From: Corynebacterium meitnerae
Lineage (GTDB): Bacteria > Actinomycetota > Actinomycetes > Mycobacteriales > Mycobacteriaceae
Assembly (NCBI RefSeq): GCF_027570075.1
Contig: NZ_JAKMUS010000008.1
Span: 39,046 to 103,045, forward strand
DNA length: 64,000 bases
Reading direction: 5' to 3'
Numbering within the stretch: the stretch's first letter is position 1; each line of letters begins with the position of its first letter. Below, piece by piece: positions 1 to 8,708 of the stretch. The notes under the pieces are model-generated. The model did not search any database, had not been told where the DNA came from, and saw only the letters and a list, made by a program, of their open reading frames with translations. The translations under genes were made by a program, and so were the position numbers.

Positions 1-2465
1 AAAACGAAGAGCGCGCTGGCACCGGCGATGATGATCCAGTTCTGCACCGCACCACCGGCGGTTTGGACCGCGATGTCCACCGGTTGGGAGATCGGCTGGC
101 CCTTCGGGGTGGCCAGGTAGAGCTGCAGTTTCGTCTGGTCTTCGCGGTCTTCCAAGTCGGCCGTCATCTGCAGGGTCAGTGAGCCGCGCGCCGGGATGCG
201 GAATTCAGCCGGTGTGTTCAGGTGCGCGCCAGCGGGGCCGTTGTACAGAATCGATGCGTCCACCGGCAGCGGCAGACCGTTTTCCGCCACGATGAGCAGC
301 GGCGATGACTCAGACGCGCGGGTGTACACGTTGCCCGGTGGGATGAGGTTGATGGCGGCGCGCAGACCAGCCAGGGCATCGCGGTTGCCGTTGAGGCGTT
401 CTCGCGTCCGTTGCTGCGCCTCCATGTACCCGGTGTAGGACCGTCGGCCCGTCACCGTCAGTGCGTTGAGCAGATCTTGGCGCAGTGGCAGGGTGTAGCC
501 ATACTGCGTCAGCGCGATGGCGGGGTCGCTGCCGAGGAGGGCGGTGAGATCGTCGATAAACGCCCCCTGCTGCGACGCATTGAGCACTTCCGTGTCGGAG
601 TAGACCGTCGGATCGGCCTCCAGCAGGCTTGGCGCGCCGGCGATGAGCTGCGCCGGATCAGCCGGCAGGCGCATGTAGTCCTCCAGGCTCATGGGCACGC
701 TTGTGCGCTCGCGGAACAGTTCGGCGACCGTCTCCATCACCGCGCGCGCCGTCGTGGGCTCCCACGCAGCCGGCGGCGCCACGAGGACAGGCTCCGGCGC
801 CTCAGAGCTCTCCCCCACCACAACGTGCGAATTCGCCAGCGTGCGCACCGCCGTCGCCGCCGTAGTATTGCGCGCTACTTCCGAGTCCCGCGTGTAATCA
901 AAGCGCAGGTGATCGTCCGAAAAACCCGTTGTCTCCGGATTCGGCCCCGTCGTGGCCAGGATCGACGCGAGCTGATAATCAAAGCCCACTGAGACCACGC
1001 CGGGCCGCAGATCCGTGAAACGACTATGCGCGGAATTCACGTTCGTGGTGTTGTTAGCCACCAGCACGCGCACTGTTTCCGCTGGTTGCGGCGCCGCAAT
1101 CCCCGCCGCATTCGGCATCGCCGGATCATCGAGGGTGCTCCGCTGCTCACCTTCCACGCGCCCATCCGGCGCACGGTCCGCGGTGTCGCTGGGATTGCTT
1201 CTCGACGCTTTCTCCCACGCCGTCTGCATCCCCACCTCCGGCACCGTGGACTGGCTGTGATCAGCCCATCCCATACCGGCCACGGACTCCTCGGTGACGT
1301 AGCCAGCCCCCGGCAGCACCACGTTGCGCGTGATCGGGGTGTCCAAGACGCGTTCGGCAGTGAACGTTCCCCGTTCCACTGCCTCACGCATGAGCCAGCT
1401 GTTACCAGTACGTGCCACGGCTTCTAGGTCCGTGTTGGCCCACGGCATGGCCAGCACGCACTTGTCCTTCGCCGCTGCCTGGATCTTCTCCAGCCACGCC
1501 GTGGCATCATCGGCGCCGGTTCCTGGCGTGGAACCCGCCCCTGAATCAGAACTACCCCAGGAATCACGCAGGCGCTGGCGCTTCTCCGCCGGTGCTGGCC
1601 TGTCATCATTCACGGTGTAGCCGCCCGCCATCCTGGCCACGGTGTCCAGCAGCGCCGGGTCCACCGCCATGCAGGTTTCATCCCCGGCACCCAGCTCGGC
1701 ATAAATATCCACCAGCTGGTCCAGCCGGCCACCCGGCGCGATCTGCCCCGCCAACTGCTCTGACTCCAGAATCAGCGGCGGCCGGTTCGGTGCCTCTCCC
1801 GTCTCCCCCGGCACAATGTCAACCGGTGCGGTGATCGGGTACAGCACGGACATGCCGGCGGGCGTGCGTTCAAGCTCGTCAACGCCTGACGTCCCCTGCG
1901 CACTCCCCTGCCCAGTCCCCTTCACCGTCATGTGCCAGCGCTCCGTATCCACGATGGCACCGGCATTCTCGGCCACGACCATCACCGGGCGCGTCACGGT
2001 GGTGGGGTGTTCTTCGGCGCTGAACGTGACCTCTACTTCTACGTCCCCGCCTGCTGGGACGCTCGGAACTGTCACCTGCTCACCGGCAATCGCGTACTCC
2101 CCCACCTGCGCCACCGTGGCTGCCCGCGCATCCGTCAGCGACCCGGAGACCGGTCCCCGGCGCGGCGTCAGCGTCAGGCCGGTGGCGGGTTCAGAGCCTT
2201 CATTGTGCACCCGCACCTTCACCCGGATGGGCTCGCGACTGGGGGCGGTGGAGGGGGCGCTCATAAGCGAAATACCCACACCATGCGTGCCTTCGCCTAG
2301 CCTGATCTGCGAGTTTACCCATTGGTCCGCCACTGCCGGATTATCCGGCGCGAGTGGCACCGGGATGGACTGCGCCGCTGCGAGTGGGAGCCCAGCAGTA
2401 CACGCCGCAGCACACACCGCAGCAGCCATCAAAATCCCCCGCGCACCCTGCGCGCCCCGCGACAT
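1..2465 (-). CDS. DUF6049 family envelope protein, C-terminus beyond window
   Basis: The open frame runs from an ATG at 2465 to the window edge (at least 821 residues). The N-terminus has an Ala-rich hydrophobic segment (residues about 10-30) that looks like a signal peptide. A large extracellular part follows, and a hydrophobic helix (NWIIIAGASALFVF) begins at the edge, so it appears to be an exported protein anchored by a C-terminal membrane helix. The start codon overlaps the stop of the upstream NUDIX gene (TGATG), so the two are translationally coupled. The order pcnA / mutT4-like / this gene matches mycobacterial Rv3907c-Rv3908-Rv3909, where a MurJ-type flippase comes next. I therefore expect murJ just outside the window. 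The molecular function is unknown. Confidence 0.8.
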   Translation of the reverse strand, partial: MSRGAQGARGILMAAAVCAAACTAGLPLAAAQSIPVPLAPDNPAVADQWVNSQIRLGEGTHGVGISLMSAPSTAPSREPIRVKVRVHNEGSEPATGLTLTPRRGPVSGSLTDARAATVAQVGEYAIAGEQVTVPSVPAGGDVEVEVTFSAEEHPTTVTRPVMVVAENAGAIVDTERWHMTVKGTGQGSAQGTSGVDELERTPAGMSVLYPITAPVDIVPGETGEAPNRPPLILESEQLAGQIAPGGRLDQLVDIYAELGAGDETCMAVDPALLDTVARMAGGYTVNDDRPAPAEKRQRLRDSWGSSDSGAGSTPGTGADDATAWLEKIQAAAKDKCVLAMPWANTDLEAVARTGNSWLMREAVERGTFTAERVLDTPITRNVVLPGAGYVTEESVAGMGWADHSQSTVPEVGMQTAWEKASRSNPSDTADRAPDGRVEGEQRSTLDDPAMPNAAGIAAPQPAETVRVLVANNTTNVNSAHSRFTDLRPGVVSVGFDYQLASILATTGPNPETTGFSDDHLRFDYTRDSEVARNTTAATAVRTLANSHVVVGESSEAPEPVLVAPPAAWEPTTARAVMETVAELFRERTSVPMSLEDYMRLPADPAQLIAGAPSLLEADPTVYSDTEVLNASQQGAFIDDLTALLGSDPAIALTQYGYTLPLRQDLLNALTVTGRRSYTGYMEAQQRTRERLNGNRDALAGLRAAINLIPPGNVYTRASESSPLLIVAENGLPLPVDASILYNGPAGAHLNTPAEFRIPARGSLTLQMTADLEDREDQTKLQLYLATPKGQPISQPVDIAVQTAGGAVQNWIIIAGASALFV

Positions 2466-3283
2466 CACCGCGGAGTCACCCGCCCCGCATCACGCTCCGC
2501 GAGCGCCAAATCCGGCATCCGATCAATCGCGATGCGCGCCAACTTGCGCTCATCCGCGTACGCCAAATACTCAATCAGCTCACTGATGGGCACCCACGCG
2601 ACCTCGGTGACCTCCGGGTCGTCGTTATTCAGCACCCCATCGACATAGCGCAGCAAATTGTGGTGCACGGTCTTATGAATCCGCACGCCATCGGACACAA
2701 ACCAGTAATCAATGACGCCGAGCTCCTCAAACGGCTCGCCCACGATGCCAGTTTCTTCCCACACCTCACGGCGCGATGTTGCCCACTTATCCTCGCCGGG
2801 CTCCACGTGCCCCTTCGGCATGGACCACAGCAGCCGCCCACGCCTATCAATACGACCAATCAGCGCCACATAAATCCGCGCCAGATTCACCGACCCGTCC
2901 TTGCGCACAGCCTCCGCCATGCCGGACACAACGAGCCCACCCGCGCTCGTCTCGTCCCGCGTCTCCATGTTGTGCACCGGCGTGTACGTACGCTTCGCAC
3001 CGCTTGTCGACGAATTCGGGCGCCGATAATAATTTTTCCCGCTCTGCTTACCCCCGCGCTTGCTGCCGCGCTGGTTATTGCGCTGGTTATTGCGTTGATT
3101 CCCGCGCTGGTTGTTGCGCTTGCGGTGTTTGTTGGGGTTCTTGTCCCCTGAGTCCTGCTTCCCTGACCCCTGCTTGTCTGGGCTCTGTTTGTTTTGCGCA
3201 TTGTTTTGCGCATGGCCAGACCCACGGCGGCGCCGGCGGCGCCTCCGCTGTCCTTGGCCTTGGGGCGGGGTGTTCTCAGTCAT
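2465..3283 (-). CDS. NUDIX hydrolase, MutT4-like, with basic low-complexity N-terminus
   Basis: The protein has 272 residues. Residues 1-95 are a low-complexity tail rich in Arg, Asn, Gln and Lys, including a run of eight Arg and repeated NNQR units. The NUDIX fold follows, with a complete NUDIX box at residues 158-180 (G-x5-E-x7-REVWEETGI) that binds the divalent metal for pyrophosphate hydrolysis. Family members clean up or recycle nucleoside diphosphate derivatives; the substrate cannot be read from sequence. The gene is divergent from pcnA with 49 bp between the starts, and it overlaps the DUF6049 start by one base. The basic tail may bind nucleic acid or membrane, which is inference. Confidence 0.9.
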   Translation of the reverse strand: MTENTPPQGQGQRRRRRRRRGSGHAQNNAQNKQSPDKQGSGKQDSGDKNPNKHRKRNNQRGNQRNNQRNNQRGSKRGGKQSGKNYYRRPNSSTSGAKRTYTPVHNMETRDETSAGGLVVSGMAEAVRKDGSVNLARIYVALIGRIDRRGRLLWSMPKGHVEPGEDKWATSRREVWEETGIVGEPFEELGVIDYWFVSDGVRIHKTVHHNLLRYVDGVLNNDDPEVTEVAWVPISELIEYLAYADERKLARIAIDRMPDLALAERDAGRVTPR

Positions 3284-3332
3284 TGTGTCCGATCGTATCT
3301 GGCAGGCTCATATATAGGGAACTAAGGCCTGT

Positions 3333-4898
3333 ATGGTTGGGCGGGTGAATACTCCGACGAATACTCCGGTGAACAATCCGACGAACACGGCTGATCCCGC
3401 CGGGCTGTTTAACCTGCCGGAGAAAGGGGACTCCACCGCGTTTATTGGGTTGTTGGCGCGGGCGGAGGGGGCCGTCGGAAAGCTTGAGGCTCTCCTTGCG
3501 CCGTTGGCGAGCGCTTTTCATGCGCGCGGTGAGTCGTTGTACCTGGTGGGCGGGCCTGTGCGCGACGCGATGCTGGGGCGGCTGGGCCATGACCTGGACT
3601 TCACCACCTCCGCGCGCCCTGAGGTCATCCACGAGATTCTCGATGAGTGGGGCGAGGCCGTCTGGGACACCGGCATCGAATTTGGCACCGTGTCCGCGAC
3701 GAAGGACGGCCAGCAGGTGGAGATCACCACTTTCCGCGCTGACCTGTACGACGGCGTGACCCGCAACCCCGAAGTCACCTTCGGCGACACCGTCGAGGGC
3801 GACCTTGTGCGCCGCGACTTCCGCGTGAATGCGATGGCGATTGAGCTGGCTGCCGGGTCTTCTGATTCTTCGAGCTCTGAATCAGAGCTCGAATTGGATT
3901 TTCATGACCCTTGCGACGGCCTGAAGGATCTGCTCAACCACGTTCTGGACACGCCGCAGGAGCCGGAGGTGAGCTTCCGCGATGACCCGCTGCGGATGCT
4001 GCGCGCGGCACGGTTTGTGTCGCAGCTTGGCTTCACCGTGAGCCCACGCGTGAAGCAGGCGATGACGGATATGGCGGATGAGATTAACCGCATCACCGTC
4101 GAACGCGTGCAGGCGGAGCTGGACAAACTCATGCTGGGCATCCAGCCGTGGGCGGGCATTGACCTGCTCGTGGAAACTGGTCTGGCCGATCATGTTCTGC
4201 CGGAGATCCCCGCGTTGAAGCTGGAGCGCGATGAGCACATGCAGCACAAGGATGTCTACGCCCACTCGCTGACCGTGCTGCGTCAGGCAACGGAGCTTGA
4301 GGACCCGGAGGAAGGCCCTGACCTTGTGCTGCGTTGGGCGGCGCTCATGCACGACATCGGCAAGCCGGACACGCGCGAGTTCCACGAGGGGGGCCGCGTC
4401 TCCTTCCACCACCACGAGGTCGTGGGCGCGAAGCTGACTCGCCGCCGCATGCGCAAGCTGAAGTACCCCAAGCACGTCATCGCGGATGTCAGCCAGCTGG
4501 TCTACCTACACATGCGCTTTTACGGTTTCGGCGAAGGCCAGTGGACCGATTCCGCCGTGCGCCGCTATGTCACCGATGCCGGTGAGCTGCTCCCCCGCCT
4601 GAACAAACTCGTGCGCGCGGACTGCACCACGCGCAACCCCAAGAAGGCTGCGCGCCTGCGCCGCACCTACGACCACCTGGAAGAACGCATTGCGGACCTC
4701 TCCGCCAAGGAGGACCTCGCCCGCGTCCGCCCGGACCTGGACGGCAACGAGATCATGCAGATCCTCGGCCTCAAGCCCGGGCCTGAGGTGGGCAAGGCCT
4801 GGAAGTACATGAAGGAACTCCGCCTGGAGCGCGGCGAGCTCGACCATGATGAGGCCGTCGCTGAGCTCAAGGCCTGGTGGGAGGCCAACCATGGCTGA
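3333..4898 (+). CDS. pcnA: CCA-adding tRNA nucleotidyltransferase / poly(A) polymerase family
   Basis: The protein has 521 residues. It shows the class II nucleotidyltransferase signature at about residues 71-92 (LVGGPVRDAMLG, then HDLDFTT with the metal-binding DxD). An HD domain with LMHDIGKP and a later FHHHEVVG segment lies near residue 340. This architecture is typical of actinobacterial PcnA/Cca enzymes, which build or repair the 3'-CCA end of tRNA. The first ~20 residues are a Thr/Asn/Pro repeat. The ATG at 3333 has a weak AAGG upstream; a GTG at 3345 in the same frame, preceded by GGGCGG, is a possible alternative start. The stop overlaps the next start by 8 nt. Confidence 0.93.
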   Translation: MVGRVNTPTNTPVNNPTNTADPAGLFNLPEKGDSTAFIGLLARAEGAVGKLEALLAPLASAFHARGESLYLVGGPVRDAMLGRLGHDLDFTTSARPEVIHEILDEWGEAVWDTGIEFGTVSATKDGQQVEITTFRADLYDGVTRNPEVTFGDTVEGDLVRRDFRVNAMAIELAAGSSDSSSSESELELDFHDPCDGLKDLLNHVLDTPQEPEVSFRDDPLRMLRAARFVSQLGFTVSPRVKQAMTDMADEINRITVERVQAELDKLMLGIQPWAGIDLLVETGLADHVLPEIPALKLERDEHMQHKDVYAHSLTVLRQATELEDPEEGPDLVLRWAALMHDIGKPDTREFHEGGRVSFHHHEVVGAKLTRRRMRKLKYPKHVIADVSQLVYLHMRFYGFGEGQWTDSAVRRYVTDAGELLPRLNKLVRADCTTRNPKKAARLRRTYDHLEERIADLSAKEDLARVRPDLDGNEIMQILGLKPGPEVGKAWKYMKELRLERGELDHDEAVAELKAWWEANHG

Positions 4899-5499
4899 GT
4901 TCTTCTACGCTGACCGTCTCTTCTCCGCGCTCGAGCGCGAGGAGCCCGCCCCCGGCATGCTCATGCTTGCCGCGCCGGGCATGCTTAGTAGCGAATTCGC
5001 GCGCACCGTCGTCCTCATCATCGAACACAACCTGGAGCACACCCTCGGCGTTGTGCTCAACCGCCGCAGCGAAGTCGCCGTGGCCAATGTCCTGCCGGAA
5101 TGGCTCGACTACGTGGCTAAACCGCAGGCGCTCTACCTCGGCGGACCGCTCGGCCCGCAGGCCGCCATCGGTGTTGGTGTGACCACTTCTGGCACCGTCA
5201 TTGAGGACCATCTGGAGTTCACCCGCCTGGCCAACCGCCTCGTCCACGTGGACCTGCGCACCGACCCCGCCATGCTCAACGGCCTCCTCGAAGGCGTCCG
5301 CATCTTCGCCGGCTACGCCGAATGGGCCCCTGGCCAGCTCGACGACGAGATCGAGCGCGGCGACTGGTACGTCGCCCCCGCCCTGCCCTCCGACGTCATC
5401 GCCCCCGCCGGCACCGACCTCTACAGCGACATCATGCGCCGCCAGCCCATGCCGCTGCCGCTGTTCTCGACGTTCCCGGCGGATATTGATGACAACTAG
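4891..5499 (+). CDS. YqgE/AlgH family protein (UPF0301)
   Basis: The 202-residue product shows the family features: PGMLMLAAPGM near residue 20, then a LIIEHN segment and the LYLGGPLG block. I chose ATG 4891 because it gives the usual family N-terminus; an upstream in-frame ATG at 4846 lies deep inside pcnA. It overlaps pcnA by 8 nt and the following azlC by 11 nt, so pcnA-yqgE-azlC-azlD reads as one transcript. The biochemical role of YqgE/AlgH proteins is not settled. Confidence 0.9.
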   Translation: MAEFFYADRLFSALEREEPAPGMLMLAAPGMLSSEFARTVVLIIEHNLEHTLGVVLNRRSEVAVANVLPEWLDYVAKPQALYLGGPLGPQAAIGVGVTTSGTVIEDHLEFTRLANRLVHVDLRTDPAMLNGLLEGVRIFAGYAEWAPGQLDDEIERGDWYVAPALPSDVIAPAGTDLYSDIMRRQPMPLPLFSTFPADIDDN

Positions 5500-6217
5500 A
5501 TCCGAAATCCGCGGCGGCATCCGCGACACCTGGCTCGTTGGCCTCGGCCTCATCCCGCTCGGCCTCGCCTTCGGCCTGGTCATGGTCCAAGCCGGCTTCG
5601 CGTGGTGGTGGACACCCATCTTCTCCATCATCATCTACGCCGGCTCGATGGAATTCCTCGCTGTCCAACTCGTCTCCACCGGCGTCGGCCCACTCTCGGC
5701 CGCGGTCACCGGCTTCATGGTCAACTTCCGCCACATTTTCTACGGCCTCACGTTCCCACGTCACCTCATTTCCTCACCGCTTGGCCGCGCGTACAGCACT
5801 TATGCGCTTACCGACGAGTCCTACGCCATCTCCTCCTCCCGCCCCCCAACCGCCCCCAACTCCGGTGCCCGCGTTCTGACCATCCAGATCCTGTGCCAGT
5901 TGATGTGGGTGCTGCCCGGCATTGCGGGGGCGTGGTTGGGGGCGGCGATTCCGTCGTCAGTTCTGGGCGTCGATTACGCGCTGACCGCGCTTTTCATCGT
6001 CCTGGCCTACGAGGCTTTCCGCGCGAATCCGGATTTCTCCCTGCCGCTGACCGCCACCGCGATCGCCGCGCTTCTCGCCGTGCTCGCACCCAGTTGGCTC
6101 CTCATGGCCGGACTCAGCGCCTACTTCCTCGTGCTCATCTTCCGCTTCGCTAACCCCGGCGCGGACCGCGCCCTTGAGCTGCGCGTCGGCCGTGATTCTT
6201 CAGGTGGTGAAAAGTAG
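5489..6217 (+). CDS. azlC: AzlC/BrnF-type branched-chain amino acid exporter, large subunit
   Basis: The 242-residue membrane protein has AzlC family signatures: an N-terminal RGGIRDTWLVGLGLIPLGLAFG segment near residues 8-30, IYAGSMEFLAVQL, and the conserved NFRHIFYGL motif. AzlC works with the small subunit AzlD as a two-component inner-membrane exporter; in C. glutamicum the homologous BrnFE pair exports branched-chain amino acids and methionine. ATG 5489 is used because it overlaps the yqgE stop and gives the family N-terminus; the longer frame upstream is read-through of yqgE. No lrp regulator gene is adjacent, unlike the C. glutamicum lrp-brnFE locus, so substrate and control may differ. 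Confidence 0.88.
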   Translation: MTTRSEIRGGIRDTWLVGLGLIPLGLAFGLVMVQAGFAWWWTPIFSIIIYAGSMEFLAVQLVSTGVGPLSAAVTGFMVNFRHIFYGLTFPRHLISSPLGRAYSTYALTDESYAISSSRPPTAPNSGARVLTIQILCQLMWVLPGIAGAWLGAAIPSSVLGVDYALTALFIVLAYEAFRANPDFSLPLTATAIAALLAVLAPSWLLMAGLSAYFLVLIFRFANPGADRALELRVGRDSSGGEK

Positions 6218-6573
6218 TGGGGGTTTTTGGTCTGCCTGAGGGCGTCACCCTAACCATGGTCGCCGCGGTACTCATCCCCGTGGCCATCGTCACCGTTCTT
6301 CTTCGCGCCCTGCCCTTCTCCTTCCTCCGCCTCCTCAAAGGCAGTCCTTTCATCGACTTCCTCGGCGCCACCATGCCCGTCGGCGTGATGACCGTCCTGG
6401 TTGTCTACACCTTCTCCACTATCGCCCACGACACTGCCGTCCCTCACGGTCTGCCTGCTGCCCTCATCGCCGGCGCCCTCACCCTCGCCCTCCACGCCTG
6501 GAAGCGCCGTGCCGGCCTCTCCATCCTCGCGGGCACTGCGGCGTACATGGTGTTGGTTAATGTGGTGTTCTAA
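6217..6573 (+). CDS. azlD: AzlD/BrnE-type exporter, small subunit
   Basis: The 118-residue protein has three to four hydrophobic segments, with the AzlD features LLRALPFSFLR near residue 28 and LGATMPVGVMTVLVVY. It starts with GTG, and its first base is the last base of the azlC stop codon, so the two subunits are translationally coupled. It would assemble with AzlC in the cytoplasmic membrane for amino-acid export. The start is supported by the tight coupling and by the length normal for the family. Confidence 0.88.
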   Translation: MGVFGLPEGVTLTMVAAVLIPVAIVTVLLRALPFSFLRLLKGSPFIDFLGATMPVGVMTVLVVYTFSTIAHDTAVPHGLPAALIAGALTLALHAWKRRAGLSILAGTAAYMVLVNVVF

Positions 6574-6613
6574 CTGGCGTTTTAGCTGGTGTTTTAATGC
6601 CCATGTAGTTTTG

Positions 6614-6636
6614 TTGCCAAATTGAACGTTTGGCAA
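6614..6636. promoter_or_regulatory. 8-bp inverted repeat upstream of the secreted-protein array
   Basis: TTGCCAAA at 6614-6621 and TTTGGCAA at 6629-6636 form a perfect inverted repeat with a 7-nt spacer. A short T-run (TTTTT, 6639-6643) follows, so it may terminate the azlCD transcript. A similar repeat (TTGCCAA...TTGGCA, 8652-8669) lies upstream of the fifth array gene, which favours an operator. Both readings are inference. Confidence 0.45.
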
Positions 6637-6727
6637 ACTTTTTGGGAACTCGCTGTTCAGGGCTCTTTGCCAGCGTTACTCTGCAGTTGCTGTCTCACGT
6701 ACTGCTTTTCCCATTCAAGGAGCTCCC

Positions 6728-7099
6728 ATGAAGCGTCGTTTCATTGCTGGTGGCTTTGCCGCGGTCACTGCACTATCTCTGTCCGTGGCTCCCGCTCATG
6801 CTCAGCCTAGGGACGACAGGACGTCATCGTTTGAGCAGGTCTATGGCGTTGAAGGCAGCACTGCGAAAAGGCTCGATAAAGCTCGGGAAGAAAACGATGA
6901 CGCTGCCTACGACCGTCTTGCTAACCAGGCCCATGAGTTTGAGTTAGCCACCGCAGGTTCCGTGGCCAATGACGAAATGTTCAAGTACAAGATCGGCACC
7001 ACCTTCGATCTTCTGCTCGCCTCCGGCATTGCTGCCGCGCTCCTCGCCATCCTTGGTGGCGTTGCGTTTCAGCAGGGCAAGATCAAGATCTCGTTCTAA
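6728..7099 (+). CDS. Small secreted protein with C-terminal membrane segment, array member 1
   Basis: The 123-residue protein begins with a Sec signal peptide (MKRRF, hydrophobic core, cleavage after AHA near residue 26). A charged, variable middle follows. It ends in a conserved C-terminal block of about 40 residues: (Y)KIGTTFDLL, an Ala/Leu/Ile-rich helix, then AFQQGKIKISF. This predicts an exported protein held in a membrane by its C-terminus with a very short basic tail. AAGGAG at 6717-6722 precedes the ATG. It is the first of six consecutive paralogues. I do not recognise the family, so no function is assigned. Confidence 0.85.
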   Translation: MKRRFIAGGFAAVTALSLSVAPAHAQPRDDRTSSFEQVYGVEGSTAKRLDKAREENDDAAYDRLANQAHEFELATAGSVANDEMFKYKIGTTFDLLLASGIAAALLAILGGVAFQQGKIKISF

Positions 7100-7117
7100 A
7101 ACCCCGGGACTTTTTGT
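7098..7117. repeat. Dispersed 20-mer AAAAACCCCGGGACTTTTTG, copy at end of array gene 1
   Basis: The element overlaps the stop codon of array gene 1 and ends in a T-run. It lies at the same place after genes 2 and 3, with a palindromic variant after genes 4 and 5. It is a weak intrinsic-terminator candidate. Confidence 0.6.
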
Positions 7118-7156
7118 CCAGTCCACCACAACCGCACTCTCACCGGAGGAGTTCCC

Positions 7157-7522
7157 ATGAAGCGTCGTTTCATCGCCGTCGGCTTTGCCGCCGCTACTGC
7201 CTTATCCCTCTCCGTTGCGCCTGCTCGGGCCGAGGAGAACATGACCTCTTCGTACGAGTACGTCTACAACGAGAAGAGCAGCATGTTCAAAAGGCATGCC
7301 GAGGCTCAGAACACAGGCGACAAGGCTACGGAAGAGCGTCTTCGCAAGCCACTCGAATTCTATCTGAAGTCCATTGCAGGTTCTTCCAAGAACGACGAAG
7401 TGCGGGGCTACCCGACCGGCACCACCTTCGATCTTCTGCTCGCCTCCGGCATCGCTGCCGCGCTCCTCGCCATCCTTGGTGGCGTTGCGTTTCAGCAGGG
7501 CAAGATCAAGGTCTCGTTCTAA
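7157..7522 (+). CDS. Small secreted protein with C-terminal membrane segment, array member 2
   Basis: The 121-residue product has the same signal peptide pattern (MKRRFIAVGF, cleavage after ARA). Its middle is different, with SSYEYVYNEKSS, and its C-terminal block is nearly identical to member 1 (GTTFDLLLASGIAAALLAIL, AFQQGKIKVSF). Conserved ends around a variable centre suggest the exposed middle is diversifying while export and anchoring are kept. A GGAGGAG box at 7145-7151 precedes the ATG. The gap to member 1 is 57 nt and contains the dispersed 20-mer. Confidence 0.85.
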   Translation: MKRRFIAVGFAAATALSLSVAPARAEENMTSSYEYVYNEKSSMFKRHAEAQNTGDKATEERLRKPLEFYLKSIAGSSKNDEVRGYPTGTTFDLLLASGIAAALLAILGGVAFQQGKIKVSF

Positions 7523-7540
7523 AAACCCCGGGACTTTTTG
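7521..7540. repeat. Dispersed 20-mer AAAAACCCCGGGACTTTTTG, copy after array gene 2
   Basis: This exact copy begins at the stop codon of array gene 2. The 96 nt from here to the next start codon are almost identical to the gap after gene 3 (7985-8080), showing that gene and spacer were duplicated together. Confidence 0.6.
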
Positions 7541-7618
7541 TCCTGGGCGCTATTCCTACGCCCACACCGCGTACTCGACTAACACCATCATTTGAACCCT
7601 CACTCAAAGGAGATCATC

Positions 7619-7984
7619 ATGAAGCGTCGTTTCATCGTTGCCGGCCTTGCTGCCGCCACCGCCCTGTCCCTGTCTGTTGCGCCGGCCCAAGCTCAGAACA
7701 ACTGGACGTCGTCGTACAACGACTTCTTCGGCCAAAACGGCAGCTCGTCTAAGCGGATGGGTCAAGCTGCGCGGAAGGGCGATGGCGCCGAGGTAGTCCG
7801 CATCCAAAAGGAGATCTACGACGCACGCGCCAATATGGATGGCTCCATTAAGAATGACAGGGCGAATGGGTACAAGTACGGCACCACCTTTGACATTCTG
7901 CTTGGCACCGGTGTTGCTGCCGCGCTCCTCGCCATTCTTGGTGGCGTTGCGTTCCAGCAGGGCCTGATCAAGCTCCCGTTCTAA
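7619..7984 (+). CDS. Small secreted protein with C-terminal membrane segment, array member 3
   Basis: The 121-residue protein has a signal peptide cut after AQA near residue 25 and the mature N-terminus QNNWTSSYNDFF. The C-terminal anchor GTTFDILLGTGVAAALLAIL ends AFQQGLIKLPF. ATG 7619 is preceded by CAAAGGAG (7605-7612). A TTG further upstream (7592) would put the ribosome site inside the coding frame and was not used. The signal peptide, anchor and upstream 96 nt closely match member 4, so these two are the youngest duplicates. Confidence 0.85.
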   Translation: MKRRFIVAGLAAATALSLSVAPAQAQNNWTSSYNDFFGQNGSSSKRMGQAARKGDGAEVVRIQKEIYDARANMDGSIKNDRANGYKYGTTFDILLGTGVAAALLAILGGVAFQQGLIKLPF

Positions 7985-8002
7985 AAACCCCGGGACTTTT
8001 TG
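7983..8002. repeat. Dispersed 20-mer, copy after array gene 3
   Basis: An exact AAAAACCCCGGGACTTTTTG copy overlaps the end of array gene 3, in the same relative position as after genes 1 and 2. Confidence 0.6.
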
Positions 8003-8080
8003 TTCTGAGCGCTATCCCTACGTCCACACCGCGTACTCGACTAACACCATCATTTGAACCCTCACTCAAAGGAGATCATC

Positions 8081-8449
8081 ATGAAGCGTCGTTTCGTCGC
8101 TGCCGGCCTTGCTGCCGCCACTGCCCTGTCCCTGTCTGTTGCTCCGGCTCAGGCCGAGCCTGACATCGAACTCCCAATGACTTCCTCCTACGAGACCAGC
8201 AGCAAAAGGATCGACAAGCGCCTGAAGGACGCTAATGCTTCCGGCGATGGGAAGAAGATTAGTCGTGCCATTGACATCGCCTCAGCCTTTGAAAAGTTCA
8301 TGAAGCCTTCTTACGACAACGACCTGAACAACGGGTACAAGATCGGCACCACCTTTGACATTCTGCTTGGCACCGGCGTTGCCGCCGCGCTCCTGGCCCT
8401 CCTTGGCGGCGCTGCGTTCCAGCAGGGCCTGATCAAGCTCCCGTTCTAA
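8081..8449 (+). CDS. Small secreted protein with C-terminal membrane segment, array member 4
   Basis: The 122-residue protein has a signal peptide ending AQA and a middle rich in Lys and Asp (RIDKRLKDANASGDGKK). The anchor is GTTFDILLGTGVAAALLALL, ending in the same FQQGLIKLPF tail as member 3. The start is fixed by the CAAAGGAG box shared with member 3. Its central 60 residues differ strongly from the other members. Confidence 0.85.
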   Translation: MKRRFVAAGLAAATALSLSVAPAQAEPDIELPMTSSYETSSKRIDKRLKDANASGDGKKISRAIDIASAFEKFMKPSYDNDLNNGYKIGTTFDILLGTGVAAALLALLGGAAFQQGLIKLPF

Positions 8450-8466
8450 AAAGTCCGGGACTTTTT
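8448..8466. terminator. Palindromic variant of the dispersed 20-mer after array gene 4
   Basis: AAAAAGTC and GACTTTTT form a perfect 8-bp stem around CGG, starting at the gene 4 stop codon. The stem is A/T-rich at its base and carries its own T-run, so it is a plausible though weak intrinsic terminator on either strand. Confidence 0.5.
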
Positions 8467-8708
8467 CGCTGCGCTTTCGGGGTGGGGATTACCCCCACTC
8501 GATATACCTCTGCCTGAGAAAGTTCTTAGGAAAGATCATCTCTATGTCTTGACAGGCAAGCACTATCCGGCACTTTCCCTATCAAGCTGAGGCTCAGCTA
8601 AGAAGTTACGCCAGATCTTGCGGGGGGGGGTTCTAAGTTAACCTCCGACTATTGCCAACATTTTTGGCAGGTTCCGCACAGCTTCTGCCCCGAAGAAGGA
8701 GATCCCTC
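8450..8708. other. Spacer with a G9 tract and inverted repeat upstream of array gene 5
   Basis: This 259-nt gap is the longest inside the array. After the palindromic repeat it holds GTGGGG/CCCCAC arms around 8481-8497, a run of nine G at 8622-8630 about 80 nt before the next start, and TTGCCAA...TTGGCA at 8652-8669. No gene is seen here. The G tract is of the length that slips in phase-variable loci, which is inference only. Confidence 0.6.

Noticed and set aside
7592..7618. Upstream TTG starts for array genes 3 and 4
   Set aside because: They would translate the ribosome-binding site and displace the signal peptide from the N-terminus.
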